Shown here: positions 7,736 through 17,228 of the stretch, piece after piece | Layout: the number at the start of each line of letters is the position of its first letter | How positions within the stretch are numbered: position 1 is the first letter of the stretch | Source: Streptomyces sp. NBC_00154 | GTDB taxonomy: Bacteria > Actinomycetota > Actinomycetes > Streptomycetales > Streptomycetaceae | Assembly: GCF_026342835.1 (NCBI RefSeq) | Contig: NZ_JAPEMI010000001.1 | Coordinates: 6,268,501-6,332,500, forward strand | DNA length: 64,000 nt | Reading direction: 5' to 3' | Notes under the pieces: generated by a model | Databases searched by the model: none | Seen by the model: only the letters and a program-made list of their open reading frames with translations | What the model was told of the DNA's origin: nothing | Made by a program: the position numbers and the translations under genes

Positions 7736-8800
7736 ATGACGCGAATCATCGCGGTCCATGGTGTGCTCCCGCCGCACCGGTACGAGCAGTCCGGGATCAC
7801 CGACGCCTTCGCCGACATGTGCCTGCCTCCGGGCGCCGACCGCGGCGTGCTCGAACGCCTGCACCGGTCCGCCGGTGTACGCGGCCGCCATCTGGCCCTG
7901 CCTCTGGAACGGTACGCCGCGCTGAGTGGTTTCGGCGAGGCCAACGACGCGTTCATCGAAGTCGCCCTGGAGCTCGGGGAACAGGCCGTACGCGGCGCCC
8001 TGGACCGGTCGGGCCTGGACCCGGGCGACATCGACCTGGTCATCTCCACCTCCGTCACCGGCATCGCCACCCCGTCCCTGGAGGCGCGGCTCGCCGGGCG
8101 GATCGGGCTGCGGTCCGATGTGAAACGCGTACCGATCTTCGGGCTCGGCTGCGTGGCCGGGGCCGCCGGCCTCGCCCGGCTCCACGACTACCTCGAGGGC
8201 CACCCGGGCCAGACCGCGCTGCTGCTCTCCGTCGAACTCTGTTCGCTGACCCTGCAACGTACCGACACATCCGTGCCGAACCTGGTGGCGGGCGCACTGT
8301 TCGGTGACGGCGCCGCTGCGGTCCTCGCGGTCGGCCGGGACCACCCGCAGCGTCAGGAACAGTCGGGGCCCGTGGTGGTCGCGACCCGCAGCAGCCTCTA
8401 CCCCGGCACCGAACGCACACTGGGCTGGGACATCGGTGACCAGGGCTTCCGGATCGTCCTCGGCGCCGACCTCCCGAACCTGGTACGCGAAACCCTGGGG
8501 GACGAGGTGCACTCCTTCCTCTCCGACCACGACCTCAAGACGCAGGACGTGACGGCCTGGGTCTGCCACCCGGGCGGTCCCCAGGTACTCGATGCCGTAC
8601 GCGAGACGCTGGATCTGCCCGCCCGCGCACTGGAACTGGCCTGGCGTTCGCTGGCCGAGGTCGGCAATCTGTCCTCAGCCTCCGTCCTGCATGTCCTCAG
8701 GGACACCCTGACGCTGTGCTCACCACCGCCCGGAACTCCGGGACTCCTCCTCGCGATGGGGCCCGGCTTCTGCACCGAACTCGTCCTGCTCCGCTGGTAG
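7736..8800 (+). CDS. srsA: Type III polyketide synthase (alkylresorcinol synthase, SrsA-like)
   Basis: The product has 354 residues from ATG 7736. The chalcone-synthase fold is shown by the nucleophilic Cys139 in GLGCVAGAAGL, a His in WVCHPGGPQVLDA and an Asn in GNLSSASVLHVL, the Cys-His-Asn triad. Type III synthases extend a fatty acyl starter with malonyl- or methylmalonyl-CoA and cyclise the product. The downstream order (ICMT-type methyltransferase, FAD hydroxylase) matches the srsABC operon of S. griseus, which makes alkylresorcinols, methylates them and oxidises them to alkylquinones (phenolic lipids linked to penicillin resistance). An RppA-type tetrahydroxynaphthalene synthase is less likely because its N-terminus and neighbours differ. 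Confidence 0.8.
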   Translation: MTRIIAVHGVLPPHRYEQSGITDAFADMCLPPGADRGVLERLHRSAGVRGRHLALPLERYAALSGFGEANDAFIEVALELGEQAVRGALDRSGLDPGDIDLVISTSVTGIATPSLEARLAGRIGLRSDVKRVPIFGLGCVAGAAGLARLHDYLEGHPGQTALLLSVELCSLTLQRTDTSVPNLVAGALFGDGAAAVLAVGRDHPQRQEQSGPVVVATRSSLYPGTERTLGWDIGDQGFRIVLGADLPNLVRETLGDEVHSFLSDHDLKTQDVTAWVCHPGGPQVLDAVRETLDLPARALELAWRSLAEVGNLSSASVLHVLRDTLTLCSPPPGTPGLLLAMGPGFCTELVLLRW

Positions 8801-8807
8801 CCGCCCC

Positions 8808-9329
8808 GTGATTCCCTACACCGTCCTCGTTCTTCTGGTCGCCGTCGAGCGCCTCGCCGAACTCGTCACTGCCCGACGCAATGCCGCCTGGAGCCGGCGC
8901 CACGGCGCGGCGGAGTACGGGCAGGGTCACTACCCCGTCATGGTCGCCCTCCACACCGGCTTGCTGGCCGGCTGCCTGGCGGAGACCTGGCTCGGCGACC
9001 GCCCCTTCCTGCCCGCACTCGGCTGGCCGATGCTCGTCCTGGCCCTGGGCGCCCAGGGCCTGCGCTGGTGGTGCATCACCACGCTGGGGCCGCGCTGGAA
9101 CACCCGCGTCATCGTGGTGCCGGACCTGCCGCTCGTCACCGCCGGTCCGTACCGGTGGCTGAGCCACCCCAACTACGTCGCCGTGATCGTCGAGGGCCTC
9201 GCACTGCCACTCGTCCACACCAACTGGCTCACCGCGACCGCCTTCACCCTGCTCAACCTGCCGCTCCTCGCGACCCGCGTACGGTGCGAGAACATTGCCC
9301 TGGCCGGGGCCGCACCGGCAGCGCCGTGA
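8808..9329 (+). CDS. srsB: ICMT-type integral membrane methyltransferase (SrsB-like)
   Basis: The product has 173 residues from a GTG at 8808, eight bases after the PKS stop. It contains four to five hydrophobic helices and the isoprenylcysteine carboxyl methyltransferase signature GPYRWLSHPNYVAV with VEGLALPL, which binds S-adenosylmethionine at the membrane face. In the S. griseus srs operon the corresponding protein O-methylates the alkylresorcinol. The substrate here would be the lipid made by the preceding synthase. The stop overlaps the next gene's start (GTGA), indicating translational coupling. Confidence 0.75.
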   Translation: MIPYTVLVLLVAVERLAELVTARRNAAWSRRHGAAEYGQGHYPVMVALHTGLLAGCLAETWLGDRPFLPALGWPMLVLALGAQGLRWWCITTLGPRWNTRVIVVPDLPLVTAGPYRWLSHPNYVAVIVEGLALPLVHTNWLTATAFTLLNLPLLATRVRCENIALAGAAPAAP

Positions 9330-10339
9330 TCGACCTGCTGGTCGTCGGCGGCGGACCCGCCGGCCTCGCCACCGCGATCCACGCCGCCGAGGCCGGGCTC
9401 GAAGCGGTGGTCGCCGAACCACGCCCCACCCCGATCGACAAGGCCTGCGGCGAGGGGCTCATGCCGGGCGCCGTGAACGCTCTGGCCGGACTCGGCGTCA
9501 CCGTCGCCGGACACCCGCTGCGCGGGATCCGCTACCTCGACGACCGCCACCGGGCAGAAGCCCTCTTCGCACCCGGCCCCGGTCGCGGTGTCCGCCGCAC
9601 CGAACTGCAGACCGCCCTGGCCCGCCGGGCCGCGGAACTCGGCGTGCGGGTGATCCCCGTGCGGTCGGGCAGCGTACGGCAGAGCGCCGACAGCGTGAAC
9701 GCGGCAGGTGTCACCGCCCGCTACCTGGCCGCCGCCGACGGCCTGCACTCACCGATCAGACGCCAACTCGGCCTGGACCTGCCGGACCCACGCCCCCCGA
9801 GGTTCGGGCTGCGCCGCCACTTCGCGATCGAGCCCTGGACGGACTGCGTCGAGGTGCACTGGTCACCATGGGCCGAGGCCTACGTCACGCCGCTGGGCCC
9901 ACGCCTGGTCGGTGTCGCCGTCCTGACCACGGAACGCGGCCCGTTCGACGGCCACTTGGCCCGCTTCCCCGTCCTGGCCCGGCAGCTGCCGGCGAGCGCC
10001 ACCACGCCGGTGCGCGGCGCCGGACCGCTGCGCCAGCGGGTCGGCTCCCGTGTGGCAGGGCGGGTCCTGCTGGTGGGGGACGCCGCGGGATACATCGACG
10101 CCCTGACCGGTGAAGGAGTCTCGCTGGCCCTCGCCGGGGCCGCTCAACTGGTGCGCTGCGTCCGGGACGACCGGCCGCAGGCCTACGAGCGGGCGTGGCG
10201 CAGGGTCTCCCGTCGCCACCGCCTGCTCACCGAATCGCTGCTCCGGGCCCGGCAGCACCCACGACTGGCGCGCCGCATCGTCCCGGCCGCGAGCCGTCTG
10301 CCCACCGCCTTCACCAGCCTGGTCAACCAGCTGGCCTGA
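9326..10339 (+). CDS. srsC: FAD-dependent hydroxylase/oxidoreductase (SrsC-like)
   Basis: The product has 337 residues from a GTG at 9326 that overlaps the srsB stop by four bases. It has the dinucleotide-binding motif VVGGGPAGLA at residues ~5-14, a DG motif (AADGLHSPIR) and the second FAD motif VLLVGDAAGYIDALTGEGV. This is the layout of class A flavoprotein monooxygenases and geranylgeranyl-reductase-like enzymes. In the srs pathway the third enzyme hydroxylates the methylated resorcinol, which then becomes a quinone; that role is inferred here from gene order. The PKS, methyltransferase and hydroxylase genes form one tight operon. Confidence 0.75.
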   Translation: MIDLLVVGGGPAGLATAIHAAEAGLEAVVAEPRPTPIDKACGEGLMPGAVNALAGLGVTVAGHPLRGIRYLDDRHRAEALFAPGPGRGVRRTELQTALARRAAELGVRVIPVRSGSVRQSADSVNAAGVTARYLAAADGLHSPIRRQLGLDLPDPRPPRFGLRRHFAIEPWTDCVEVHWSPWAEAYVTPLGPRLVGVAVLTTERGPFDGHLARFPVLARQLPASATTPVRGAGPLRQRVGSRVAGRVLLVGDAAGYIDALTGEGVSLALAGAAQLVRCVRDDRPQAYERAWRRVSRRHRLLTESLLRARQHPRLARRIVPAASRLPTAFTSLVNQLA

Positions 10340-10387
10340 GCGCGGTCCGGCAGCGTCCACCCGTACCGGACGGCCTGTCGCGACGGG

Positions 10388-11044
10388 TTACGCCAGGGGC
10401 TGTGCGAGAAGCGAGGGCGCAGCCGGCCGGCGCCGCCGCGTCAACCAGCCGACCAACGTACAGACGGCACCCGCGAGGGCAAGCACCACGCCGAGCAACA
10501 CGCCCAGCCCCAGCAGCACCGGTGCGGTGGCGTCGTCGAGCACCCGGCCGCGCACGGCCGTCACGGGCACGGTCCCGGAGGCCTCGCTCGCGAAGTAGCG
10601 CGAGTCGTTGGAGTTCGCACGGTGGTCGCCGAGAAGGAACATCCGCCCGGCCGGTACCTTCACGTCGTACGGTCCGTGCCCGCCGTCGACCTCTCCGTCC
10701 TTCAGATAGGGCTCCTTGAGCGGGGCGTCGTTGACGGTCAGGCGTGTGCCGTCGAAGACCACATGGTCGCTCCCCAGACCGATGACGCGCTTCAGCACCG
10801 GCTTGCCCTCGAACCGGTCCGGCAGCCCGAAGAGCACCACATCGCCCCGCCGTACCTTCGCGCCGGACGTCTTCGCGATGACAATCCGGTCGCCCGGAGC
10901 GTACGTGGGCTCCATCGACCCGCCGGCGAGGATGACTGTCGTGTAGTCGCTGCGGACGGTCCGGAGTGCGCCCGCTGCCAGCACGATCCCCAGCACGGCA
11001 AGCACCGCCCCCGTGATCAACAACCCACGCCCAGCGCGCCGCAT
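10388..11044 (-). CDS. Signal peptidase I (S26 family)
   Basis: The product has 218 residues. The start at 11044 (MRRAGRG) is preceded by AAGGGAGA at good spacing; GTG 11068 and ATG 11062 are alternatives. A hydrophobic anchor spans residues ~8-27. The nucleophile Ser43 lies in GGSMEPTY, the general base Lys84 in KPVLKRVIGLG, and box E reads GDHRANSNDSR. A second hydrophobic segment near the C-terminus, followed by RRRR, suggests two membrane crossings, common in Streptomyces Sip enzymes. It cleaves signal peptides from Sec/Tat-exported proteins outside the membrane. No secreted partner is encoded next to it. Confidence 0.85.
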   Translation of the reverse strand: MRRAGRGLLITGAVLAVLGIVLAAGALRTVRSDYTTVILAGGSMEPTYAPGDRIVIAKTSGAKVRRGDVVLFGLPDRFEGKPVLKRVIGLGSDHVVFDGTRLTVNDAPLKEPYLKDGEVDGGHGPYDVKVPAGRMFLLGDHRANSNDSRYFASEASGTVPVTAVRGRVLDDATAPVLLGLGVLLGVVLALAGAVCTLVGWLTRRRRPAAPSLLAQPLA

Positions 11045-11162
11045 CCGCCGATCTCCCTTCATGACCACTCACCCCACCCATGTGGCTGCAGCGACACCGT
11101 AGAGGGTCCCTCCCGGCGGGACCGCAGGGGGTCCGGGTCGAGAGGCGGCTGGGCCGGGGCGG

Positions 11163-11798
11163 CTATTCCAGGCCGGAGACCTGAAACACGGTTCGGGCCG
11201 TCCGGCGGTCGATACGGTCTCCGAGCTGCCGCAGCGCCGTCGACCCGCGAAGCAGTGTCCCGCGTTCCACGCAGGCGCGGGCGTCCTGGTCCAGCCGGTG
11301 CCACAGCGCCGGGTTGGCGACGAACACCCGTGGGTCGACCTCGACCCGGCAGCCGTCGGCGTCGTGCAGCAACAGACGCTGCGAGACGCCGTCGGACCAG
11401 CGGACGGAGACCAGCCGGTCCGTACGCACCGTACGGGCGCGCAGCAGGCTGCGTGAGGAGAACCACCCGACGCCCGCGCAGACCCGTGGCGGCGTCAGGA
11501 CCACGCACAGCGCCGTGGCCAGGACCGTCCACAGCAGAAGGCGCAGCCAGGTGAGCCGGCCGACGGCCGCGTCGACGGCCAGCAGGCCCCCCAGGAGCGA
11601 GGCGGCACAGCCGACCGCGAAGCGCACGTCCCCGGCCCAGTCCGCGTCGTACGCCGTCGTGCCCGCAGGAGGCAGGGCGCGGCCGCGGTGGCCGCAGAGG
11701 GCATCGGGGACTGCGCGGCTGATGCGTCGTTCCATGGCGCCGAGACTAAGGAGGGTGAGGCGGCCGGTCAGCGCGCCTTGACGAAGCGCTGACGCCAT
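11163..11798 (-). CDS. Hypothetical membrane protein with C-terminal cytoplasmic domain
   Basis: The product has 211 residues. Start 11798 is preferred because AGGAG stands 8 bases upstream; the ATG at 11735 (MERRISR) lacks a ribosome site. Two adjacent hydrophobic segments (VRFAVGCAASLLGGLLAVDA and LRLLLWTVLATALCVVL) are followed by a basic, beta-rich domain (RTDRLVSVRWSDGVSQRLLLHDADG) resembling PH-like domains of actinobacterial membrane proteins. No function is known to me. It stands alone between the signal peptidase gene and the bacteriocin-export operon. Confidence 0.6.
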   Translation of the reverse strand: MASALRQGALTGRLTLLSLGAMERRISRAVPDALCGHRGRALPPAGTTAYDADWAGDVRFAVGCAASLLGGLLAVDAAVGRLTWLRLLLWTVLATALCVVLTPPRVCAGVGWFSSRSLLRARTVRTDRLVSVRWSDGVSQRLLLHDADGCRVEVDPRVFVANPALWHRLDQDARACVERGTLLRGSTALRQLGDRIDRRTARTVFQVSGLE

Positions 11799-12073
11799 GG
11801 CCGAATCTCCTGACGCATGTCTGACGGTCGTCCGGCAGCCCGGAATCAAGAACGCGTGAAGACGCAGCCGGCCGGCGCCAAGAGCTCGCCCGGACCGGGC
11901 GCGGCCGGCCAGGGTCGGGCGCAGTCCGAGCGGACCTGGGCAGAGGGAGCCCGTTTCATGTCCGCTCCGACCACCGAGGCCGCGCCGAGCGATGCACGGC
12001 CCGGCACCGAGTAACCTCCCTCGGCAGCTGACCGCGACCGCGCCCGACGGCTACCGATCCCCGCCGCGCCCGT

Positions 12074-14947
12074 TCAGCGCATCTGACGCCGGACCAGCTC
12101 GTGGAGCCGGCCGTTGGTGTCCGCGAGAAGTTCGGCGGGCGGACCCTGCTGGACGACACGGCCGTCCGACATGACGATCACCCGGTCGGCGTCCAGGACC
12201 GTGGAGAGCCGATGGGCGATCACGATGCGCGTGGCGTTCAGCGAGCGGGTGCTTTCGATCACGATGCGCTGTGTCTCGTTGTCGAGCGCACTGGTGGCCT
12301 CGTCGAAGAACAGGATGCGCGGACGCCGCACCAGTGCCTGGGCGATCATCAGGCGCTGGCGCTGGCCACCGGAGATGGAGCCGCCACCGGCGATCATGGT
12401 GTGCAGACCCATCGGCATGCGCTTGATGTCCTCGGCCAGACCCGCCATCGCGGCGGCTTCCCACGCCTCTTCCTGGGTGAAGACCTCGGCGCCGCAGATA
12501 CAGTCCAGGATCGATCCGGTGAAGGGCTGGGCGTTCTGCAGGACGACCCCGCAGCTGCGGCGCACGGCCGCCTGGTCGAGGGAGGCCAGGTCCTGGCCGT
12601 CGTAGAGCACACTGCCCGACACCGGCTTGTCGAAGCCGATGAGCAGCCTCAGCAGCGTCGACTTGCCGCAGCCGCTGGGGCCGACGATCGCCACGAACTC
12701 GCCGGGGCGCACCTGCAGCGACACGTCGTCGAGGACCAGCGGACCGTCATCGGTGTATCGGAAGGAGAGATTGCGCGCCTCGATCTCCCCGGACAGGGCG
12801 CCCGGCTGGGTGCTGGCGCCGCGCACCTCGGGGGCCTCGTCGAGCACCGGCTTGATCTGCTCGAACATGGGCAGAGCCGCCGCAGCGGAGACGAACGCAC
12901 CCGTGAGCTGGGTGATGGACGTCAGCAGCATGGTCACTGACGTGTTGAAGGTCAAGAACGCGCCGGCCGACATAGACCCGCGAGCCGGACCCGCCAGCAG
13001 AACGAACATGACCAGCGAACACAGCGGCAGATACACCGCGTTGAGTACGGTCGTCAGATTCTTGATCCGGCCCGCGCGCTGCTGCAGTTCGCGGCTGCGG
13101 GCGAACTCCCGCGCCCACGCCGCGTACGCGAAGCTCTCCGCCGCGGCGACCCGCAGTTTGGGCAGCCCGCGAAGTGTCTGGAACGCCTGGTTGTTGAGCT
13201 TGTTGCTGAGCTCGACCAGCCGGCGCTGCCACCGCAGCTCCCACAGCCCCATGGTGAGGAACACCGCGGCTATGACGATCAGCATCGCGATCGCCGTGAA
13301 CGCCAGCGGGATGCTGAAACAGAACAGGAGGACGAGGTTCATCGCCCCGACCGTGCCCGCCTGCACAGCGACCGGACCAATGCCGGACAGCACCCGGCGG
13401 ATGGCGCTGATGCCCATCGCCGCGCTCGCCAGCTCACCCGTGGAACGCTCGGTGAAGAACTTGGTCGGCAGACGCAACAACCGGTCCCACACCGCAGGTT
13501 GGAGAGTGCTCTCGATGCGGCCCTCCATGCGCAGGATGGTGAGGTTCTGCATCAGCATGAAGACGGCCGAGACGATGCTCGTGACGATGATGGCCAGCGA
13601 GACCTGCACGATGAGGCTGTTCTCGGCGTTGGGTACGTAGACGCCGAGGACCTGTCCCGTCGCGATCGGCACCAGCGCGCCGAGCGCGACCGTCACCACT
13701 CCCGCCAGCGCCAGGTTGCGCATGTCGGCCCGGGTACCGCGCAGACTGAACCGCAGCAGCTGCCACTTGCCCATCGGCCGCTCCGGCAGCGGACGGTAGA
13801 ACATGACCGCACGCTGTTCGAACTCTTCCGCATTGGCTGCGTCGACGCGGGTGCGTCGGCCGGTCACCGGGTTCACCGCCTCGTACCCGCCGCGGCGCCA
13901 CAGCAGGGCGACCGGCGCTCCGCTCGCGGCCCGGTGTCCCACCAGGGGCCCGGTGTCCTCCCGCCACCAGCGGCGGTCGAGCCGGACCGGGCGCGTTCGG
14001 ATCCGCGAGCCGACCGCAACACGCTCGACCGGATCGATCCGGTCGCTCACCACACCGCTCTTCGACGGCTCCGAGAGCGTGATCCCGGCCGCCTCGGCCA
14101 CGAGCCGGCACGCGGCGTACGTCGCGTCGTCGCTTGCGCCCGCCGCACGCGAAGAGGCTCTACGGGAACGCCCGATGGAGGAGAGCAGCGTCCGGTCGGC
14201 CTCGTCGCGGACGTCTTCGCCCGCCTTGATGCCGGCTGCCGTGCGGTCCTCGTGCGCGAGCTCCAGCCGTTCGATCCAACGGTCCAGCGCGGACAGCAGC
14301 CGGTACTGCTGGCTCACCATGGCCTGCCACATCGCGCCGTCGATGAGCAGGTCGCCTGCCGCCTCCGCGCTGTACGCGGCGCCGTACTGCATGCTGCCGG
14401 GGGACACCGGCAGCCACAGGATGTCGTCGTCGGCCACCGTCCCGTCGACGGTGGTCCGGCCGTCCAGCGGTGCTTCGAACAGCACTCGCCGACTGCGGCC
14501 GACGCCGAGTGCCACAGCGTGCTCCAGCAGGCTCAGAGCCGTGTCCCCGGTGTCGTACCAGCTGCGGTACTGACCCTCGTACGCCGCGGCATCCGCGTAC
14601 TCCGGCCGGTACAGCTCACGCAGCGGGATGCGGCGCAGTACGCACTCCTGCAGGGGCCTGCCGATCAGCGTGTGCCGCGGTCCCTCGACGGGACCCAGCA
14701 GCAGCGTCCCGGGTTCCAGCCGGCCGAGGAAGTGCCAGTGGCCCTGTTCCGCCGCGTCGACCGCGAACAGGTCCAGGGCGCCGCCCACGACGAGCCACAG
14801 CACCTGCGGCCCCTCCAGCGAAAGCCTTCGCAGACCGTGGCAGTCGACCTGTTCGCCGAGCCCTCCCAGGGCGCCGATGACCGCGTCGTGCTCTGCGGGG
14901 GACGGGTGCGAGCCCGCGCCGCCCGCGAGATGGTGAACGGATGTCAC
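12074..14947 (-). CDS. NHLM-type bacteriocin export ABC transporter, ATP-binding/permease subunit
   Basis: The product has 957 residues from a GTG at 14947, one base after the stop of the upstream ABC gene. The N-terminal ~300 residues resemble the cyclic-nucleotide-binding-like region of the second ABC subunit of NHLM systems. A six-helix exporter membrane domain follows (about 410-690; FFTERSTGELAS coupling region). The nucleotide-binding domain contains Walker A IVGPSGCGKST, signature SISGGQRQRL, Walker B ILFFDEATSAL and H-loop VIAHRLST. It lacks the C39 peptidase, so it probably pairs with the peptidase-bearing subunit as a heterodimer to export the nearby double-glycine peptide. A neighbouring NHLP leader peptide of the nitrile-hydratase type was not seen. 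Confidence 0.8.
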   Translation of the reverse strand: MTSVHHLAGGAGSHPSPAEHDAVIGALGGLGEQVDCHGLRRLSLEGPQVLWLVVGGALDLFAVDAAEQGHWHFLGRLEPGTLLLGPVEGPRHTLIGRPLQECVLRRIPLRELYRPEYADAAAYEGQYRSWYDTGDTALSLLEHAVALGVGRSRRVLFEAPLDGRTTVDGTVADDDILWLPVSPGSMQYGAAYSAEAAGDLLIDGAMWQAMVSQQYRLLSALDRWIERLELAHEDRTAAGIKAGEDVRDEADRTLLSSIGRSRRASSRAAGASDDATYAACRLVAEAAGITLSEPSKSGVVSDRIDPVERVAVGSRIRTRPVRLDRRWWREDTGPLVGHRAASGAPVALLWRRGGYEAVNPVTGRRTRVDAANAEEFEQRAVMFYRPLPERPMGKWQLLRFSLRGTRADMRNLALAGVVTVALGALVPIATGQVLGVYVPNAENSLIVQVSLAIIVTSIVSAVFMLMQNLTILRMEGRIESTLQPAVWDRLLRLPTKFFTERSTGELASAAMGISAIRRVLSGIGPVAVQAGTVGAMNLVLLFCFSIPLAFTAIAMLIVIAAVFLTMGLWELRWQRRLVELSNKLNNQAFQTLRGLPKLRVAAAESFAYAAWAREFARSRELQQRAGRIKNLTTVLNAVYLPLCSLVMFVLLAGPARGSMSAGAFLTFNTSVTMLLTSITQLTGAFVSAAAALPMFEQIKPVLDEAPEVRGASTQPGALSGEIEARNLSFRYTDDGPLVLDDVSLQVRPGEFVAIVGPSGCGKSTLLRLLIGFDKPVSGSVLYDGQDLASLDQAAVRRSCGVVLQNAQPFTGSILDCICGAEVFTQEEAWEAAAMAGLAEDIKRMPMGLHTMIAGGGSISGGQRQRLMIAQALVRRPRILFFDEATSALDNETQRIVIESTRSLNATRIVIAHRLSTVLDADRVIVMSDGRVVQQGPPAELLADTNGRLHELVRRQMR

Positions 14948-14948
14948 C

Positions 14949-17228
14949 TCAGTGCTCCTTGACCAGCTCGGCGTACGGACCTCCGGCAGCGACCAGGTCC
15001 TCGTGCCGGCCCCGTTCCACGACGGAGCCGTGGTCGAGGACCACGATCTCGTCGCTGTCACGGACCGTGCTCAGCCGGTGCGCGATCACGACACAGGCGC
15101 AGCCGCGCCGCCGCAGATTGTCGATGATGATCTGCTCGGTCTCCGCGTCCAAGGCGCTGGTCACCTCGTCGAGAACGAGGATGCTCGGCCGGCGGACGAG
15201 CGCCCGGGCGATCTCCAGACGCTGCCGTTGCCCGCCGGAGAAGTTGCGGCCGTCCTGCTCCACCCGGCTGTGAATCCCGCCGGGGCGCCGGGCGACGACC
15301 TCGTACAGGGCGGCGTCCTCCAGGGCGGCGACGACGGCGTCGTCCGGGACCGACGGGTCCCACAGCGCCACGTTGTCCCGCACGGTGCCCTCGAAGAGGA
15401 AGATGTCCTGGTCGACGAAGGAGACCGAGGCGGCCAGCGCACTGCGGGAAATGTCCTCCAGACGCTGCCCGTCCACCCGGATCGTGCCCTCCCACGGACT
15501 GTAGAGCCCCGAGATCAGCCGGGAGACCGTCGACTTGCCGCTACCGGATCCACCGACCAGCGCCACCTGCTGTCCCGGACCGACGGACAGCGAGAAACCG
15601 GTGAGCAGCGGTTTGTCCAGGGGGCTGTAGCCGAAGGTGATCTCTTCCAGGGTCACATGGCCCTTGAGCCTGCGCGTGCTCGCAGCCGGTTCGGGGCGCG
15701 AGTACAGCGAGTCCACCGGGAAGTTCTCGACGTCCTTGAGGCGGGCCACATCGGCGGCGAAGTCCTGCACCCGGCCCGCCACCGAGTTGAGCCGTGCGAC
15801 CGGAGCCGTGAAACGGGTCACCAGCGCCTGGAACGCAACGAGCAGACCGATCGAAATGTGGCCGTCGACGGCCCGCAGCCCTCCGATCCAGAGAATCAGG
15901 GCGCTGTTGAGGGTCGCGAGCGCGGGGGCGACAACACCCAGCCAGGCGCTCGGCACACCGAGGCGCTGCTGCTCCTCCAGCGTGGTCGCGTGCTGCCCCG
16001 CCCAGCGGCGGAAGTACCCGTTCTCGCCGCCGGTGGCCTTCATCGTCTCGATCAGCTGCAGCCCGGTGTACGAGGTGTTGGTCAGCCTGGCGCTGTCGGC
16101 CCGCAGCTTCTGGGCACGGGTGGCCCGCAGGCGCACGACGATGCGCATCGCCACCACATTGAGCAGCGCCAGCCCCACGCCGATGACCGTCAACTGCGGG
16201 TCGTAGATCCACAGTAGGGCCGCATAGAGCAGCACGACGACTCCGTCCACACCGACGGCCGTGAGGTCGCGGGCCAGGGTCTCGGCCACGACATCGTTGG
16301 ACTGCAGTCGCTGGACGAGATCGGCGGGGCTGCGCTGGGAGAAGAAGGTGACCGGCAGCCTGAGCAGATGCCGGAAGAACCGGGCACTGCTCAGCGTGGA
16401 GGAGATGATGCGACCGCGCAGCAGGTTCGCCTGCTGCAGCCAGGTCAGCACGACGGTGAGCGCCACCATGGTGCCCATGGCCGCGAACAGGACACTCAGC
16501 AACGAGGTCTGATCGCCGATCAGGAACATGTCGATGTACGCGCGGCTCAGCGCAGGCAGCGTCGCGCCGACGGCCACCAGCAGCAGGCTCGCGAGCAGCG
16601 CGGCCAGCATCGTGCCCGAGGTGCCGCGCAGCCGTGCCGGCAGGGCGCCCATGATCCCGGGCTTCCTGCCTCCGCGGCGGAACCCCTCGCCGGGCTCGAG
16701 GACCAGGACGACGCCGGTGAAGCTGGTGTCGAAATCCTCGGCCGTCACGAAACGGCGGCCCTTGTCCGGGTCGTTGATGTGCACGCCACGCCGTCCGAAG
16801 CGGCGACCCATGCCGTCGTACACGACGTAGTGATTGAACTCCCAGAAGAGGATGGCCGGTGCCTGCACCTCGGCGAGGGCCGCCGGTTCCATCTGCATGC
16901 CCTTGGCCTGCAGCCCGTAACTGCGCGCCGCCTTCAGCACATTGCTGGCCCGCGATCCGTCGCGCGAGACGCCGCAGGCGATGCGCAGCTCCTCCAGCGG
17001 CACATGACGGCCGTAGTGACCGAGCACCATGGCCAGTGAGGCGGCACCGCACTCCAGTGCCTCCATCTGGAGAACGGTGGGGCTGCGTACGGTTCTGGCC
17101 TTCTTGCCCTTCGGTGCCGGCCGCGGAGCCGAACGGCGCCTGCTGCCCGGTGCGTTGTCCGGCCGGTGCCTGCCGCGGCCGGGAGGCGGGAGCTGTGGAG
17201 CGGACGGAGAGGTGTGCGGTGCGGTCAC
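14949..17228 (-). CDS. Peptidase-containing bacteriocin ABC exporter (C39 domain, NHLM-type)
   Basis: The product has 759 residues. The start is a GTG at 17228 overlapping the secretion-protein stop (GTGA). After a ~45-residue basic, Pro-rich N-terminus comes a C39 double-glycine peptidase with Cys60 (LQMEALECGAASLAMVLGHY), His133 (WEFNHYVVYDG) and Asp153 (HINDPDKG). A six-helix exporter domain and a nucleotide-binding domain follow: Walker A LVGGSGSGKST, signature NFSGGQRQRLEIAR, Walker B ILVLDEVTSAL, H-loop VIAHRLST. The family cuts the leader of its substrate after Gly-Gly and exports the mature peptide. The precursor encoded at 18332 ends its leader in VSGG, so the match is direct. Confidence 0.88.
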   Translation of the reverse strand: MTAPHTSPSAPQLPPPGRGRHRPDNAPGSRRRSAPRPAPKGKKARTVRSPTVLQMEALECGAASLAMVLGHYGRHVPLEELRIACGVSRDGSRASNVLKAARSYGLQAKGMQMEPAALAEVQAPAILFWEFNHYVVYDGMGRRFGRRGVHINDPDKGRRFVTAEDFDTSFTGVVLVLEPGEGFRRGGRKPGIMGALPARLRGTSGTMLAALLASLLLVAVGATLPALSRAYIDMFLIGDQTSLLSVLFAAMGTMVALTVVLTWLQQANLLRGRIISSTLSSARFFRHLLRLPVTFFSQRSPADLVQRLQSNDVVAETLARDLTAVGVDGVVVLLYAALLWIYDPQLTVIGVGLALLNVVAMRIVVRLRATRAQKLRADSARLTNTSYTGLQLIETMKATGGENGYFRRWAGQHATTLEEQQRLGVPSAWLGVVAPALATLNSALILWIGGLRAVDGHISIGLLVAFQALVTRFTAPVARLNSVAGRVQDFAADVARLKDVENFPVDSLYSRPEPAASTRRLKGHVTLEEITFGYSPLDKPLLTGFSLSVGPGQQVALVGGSGSGKSTVSRLISGLYSPWEGTIRVDGQRLEDISRSALAASVSFVDQDIFLFEGTVRDNVALWDPSVPDDAVVAALEDAALYEVVARRPGGIHSRVEQDGRNFSGGQRQRLEIARALVRRPSILVLDEVTSALDAETEQIIIDNLRRRGCACVVIAHRLSTVRDSDEIVVLDHGSVVERGRHEDLVAAGGPYAELVKEH

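Noticed and set aside
7736..8800. RppA-type tetrahydroxynaphthalene synthase
   Set aside because: The N-terminus differs from RppA as I know it and the following methyltransferase and hydroxylase genes match the srs order, not the rppA-P450 pair.
13499..14962. Plus-strand frame of 487 codons
   Set aside because: Antisense shadow of the second ABC exporter gene; no ribosome site or recognisable protein.
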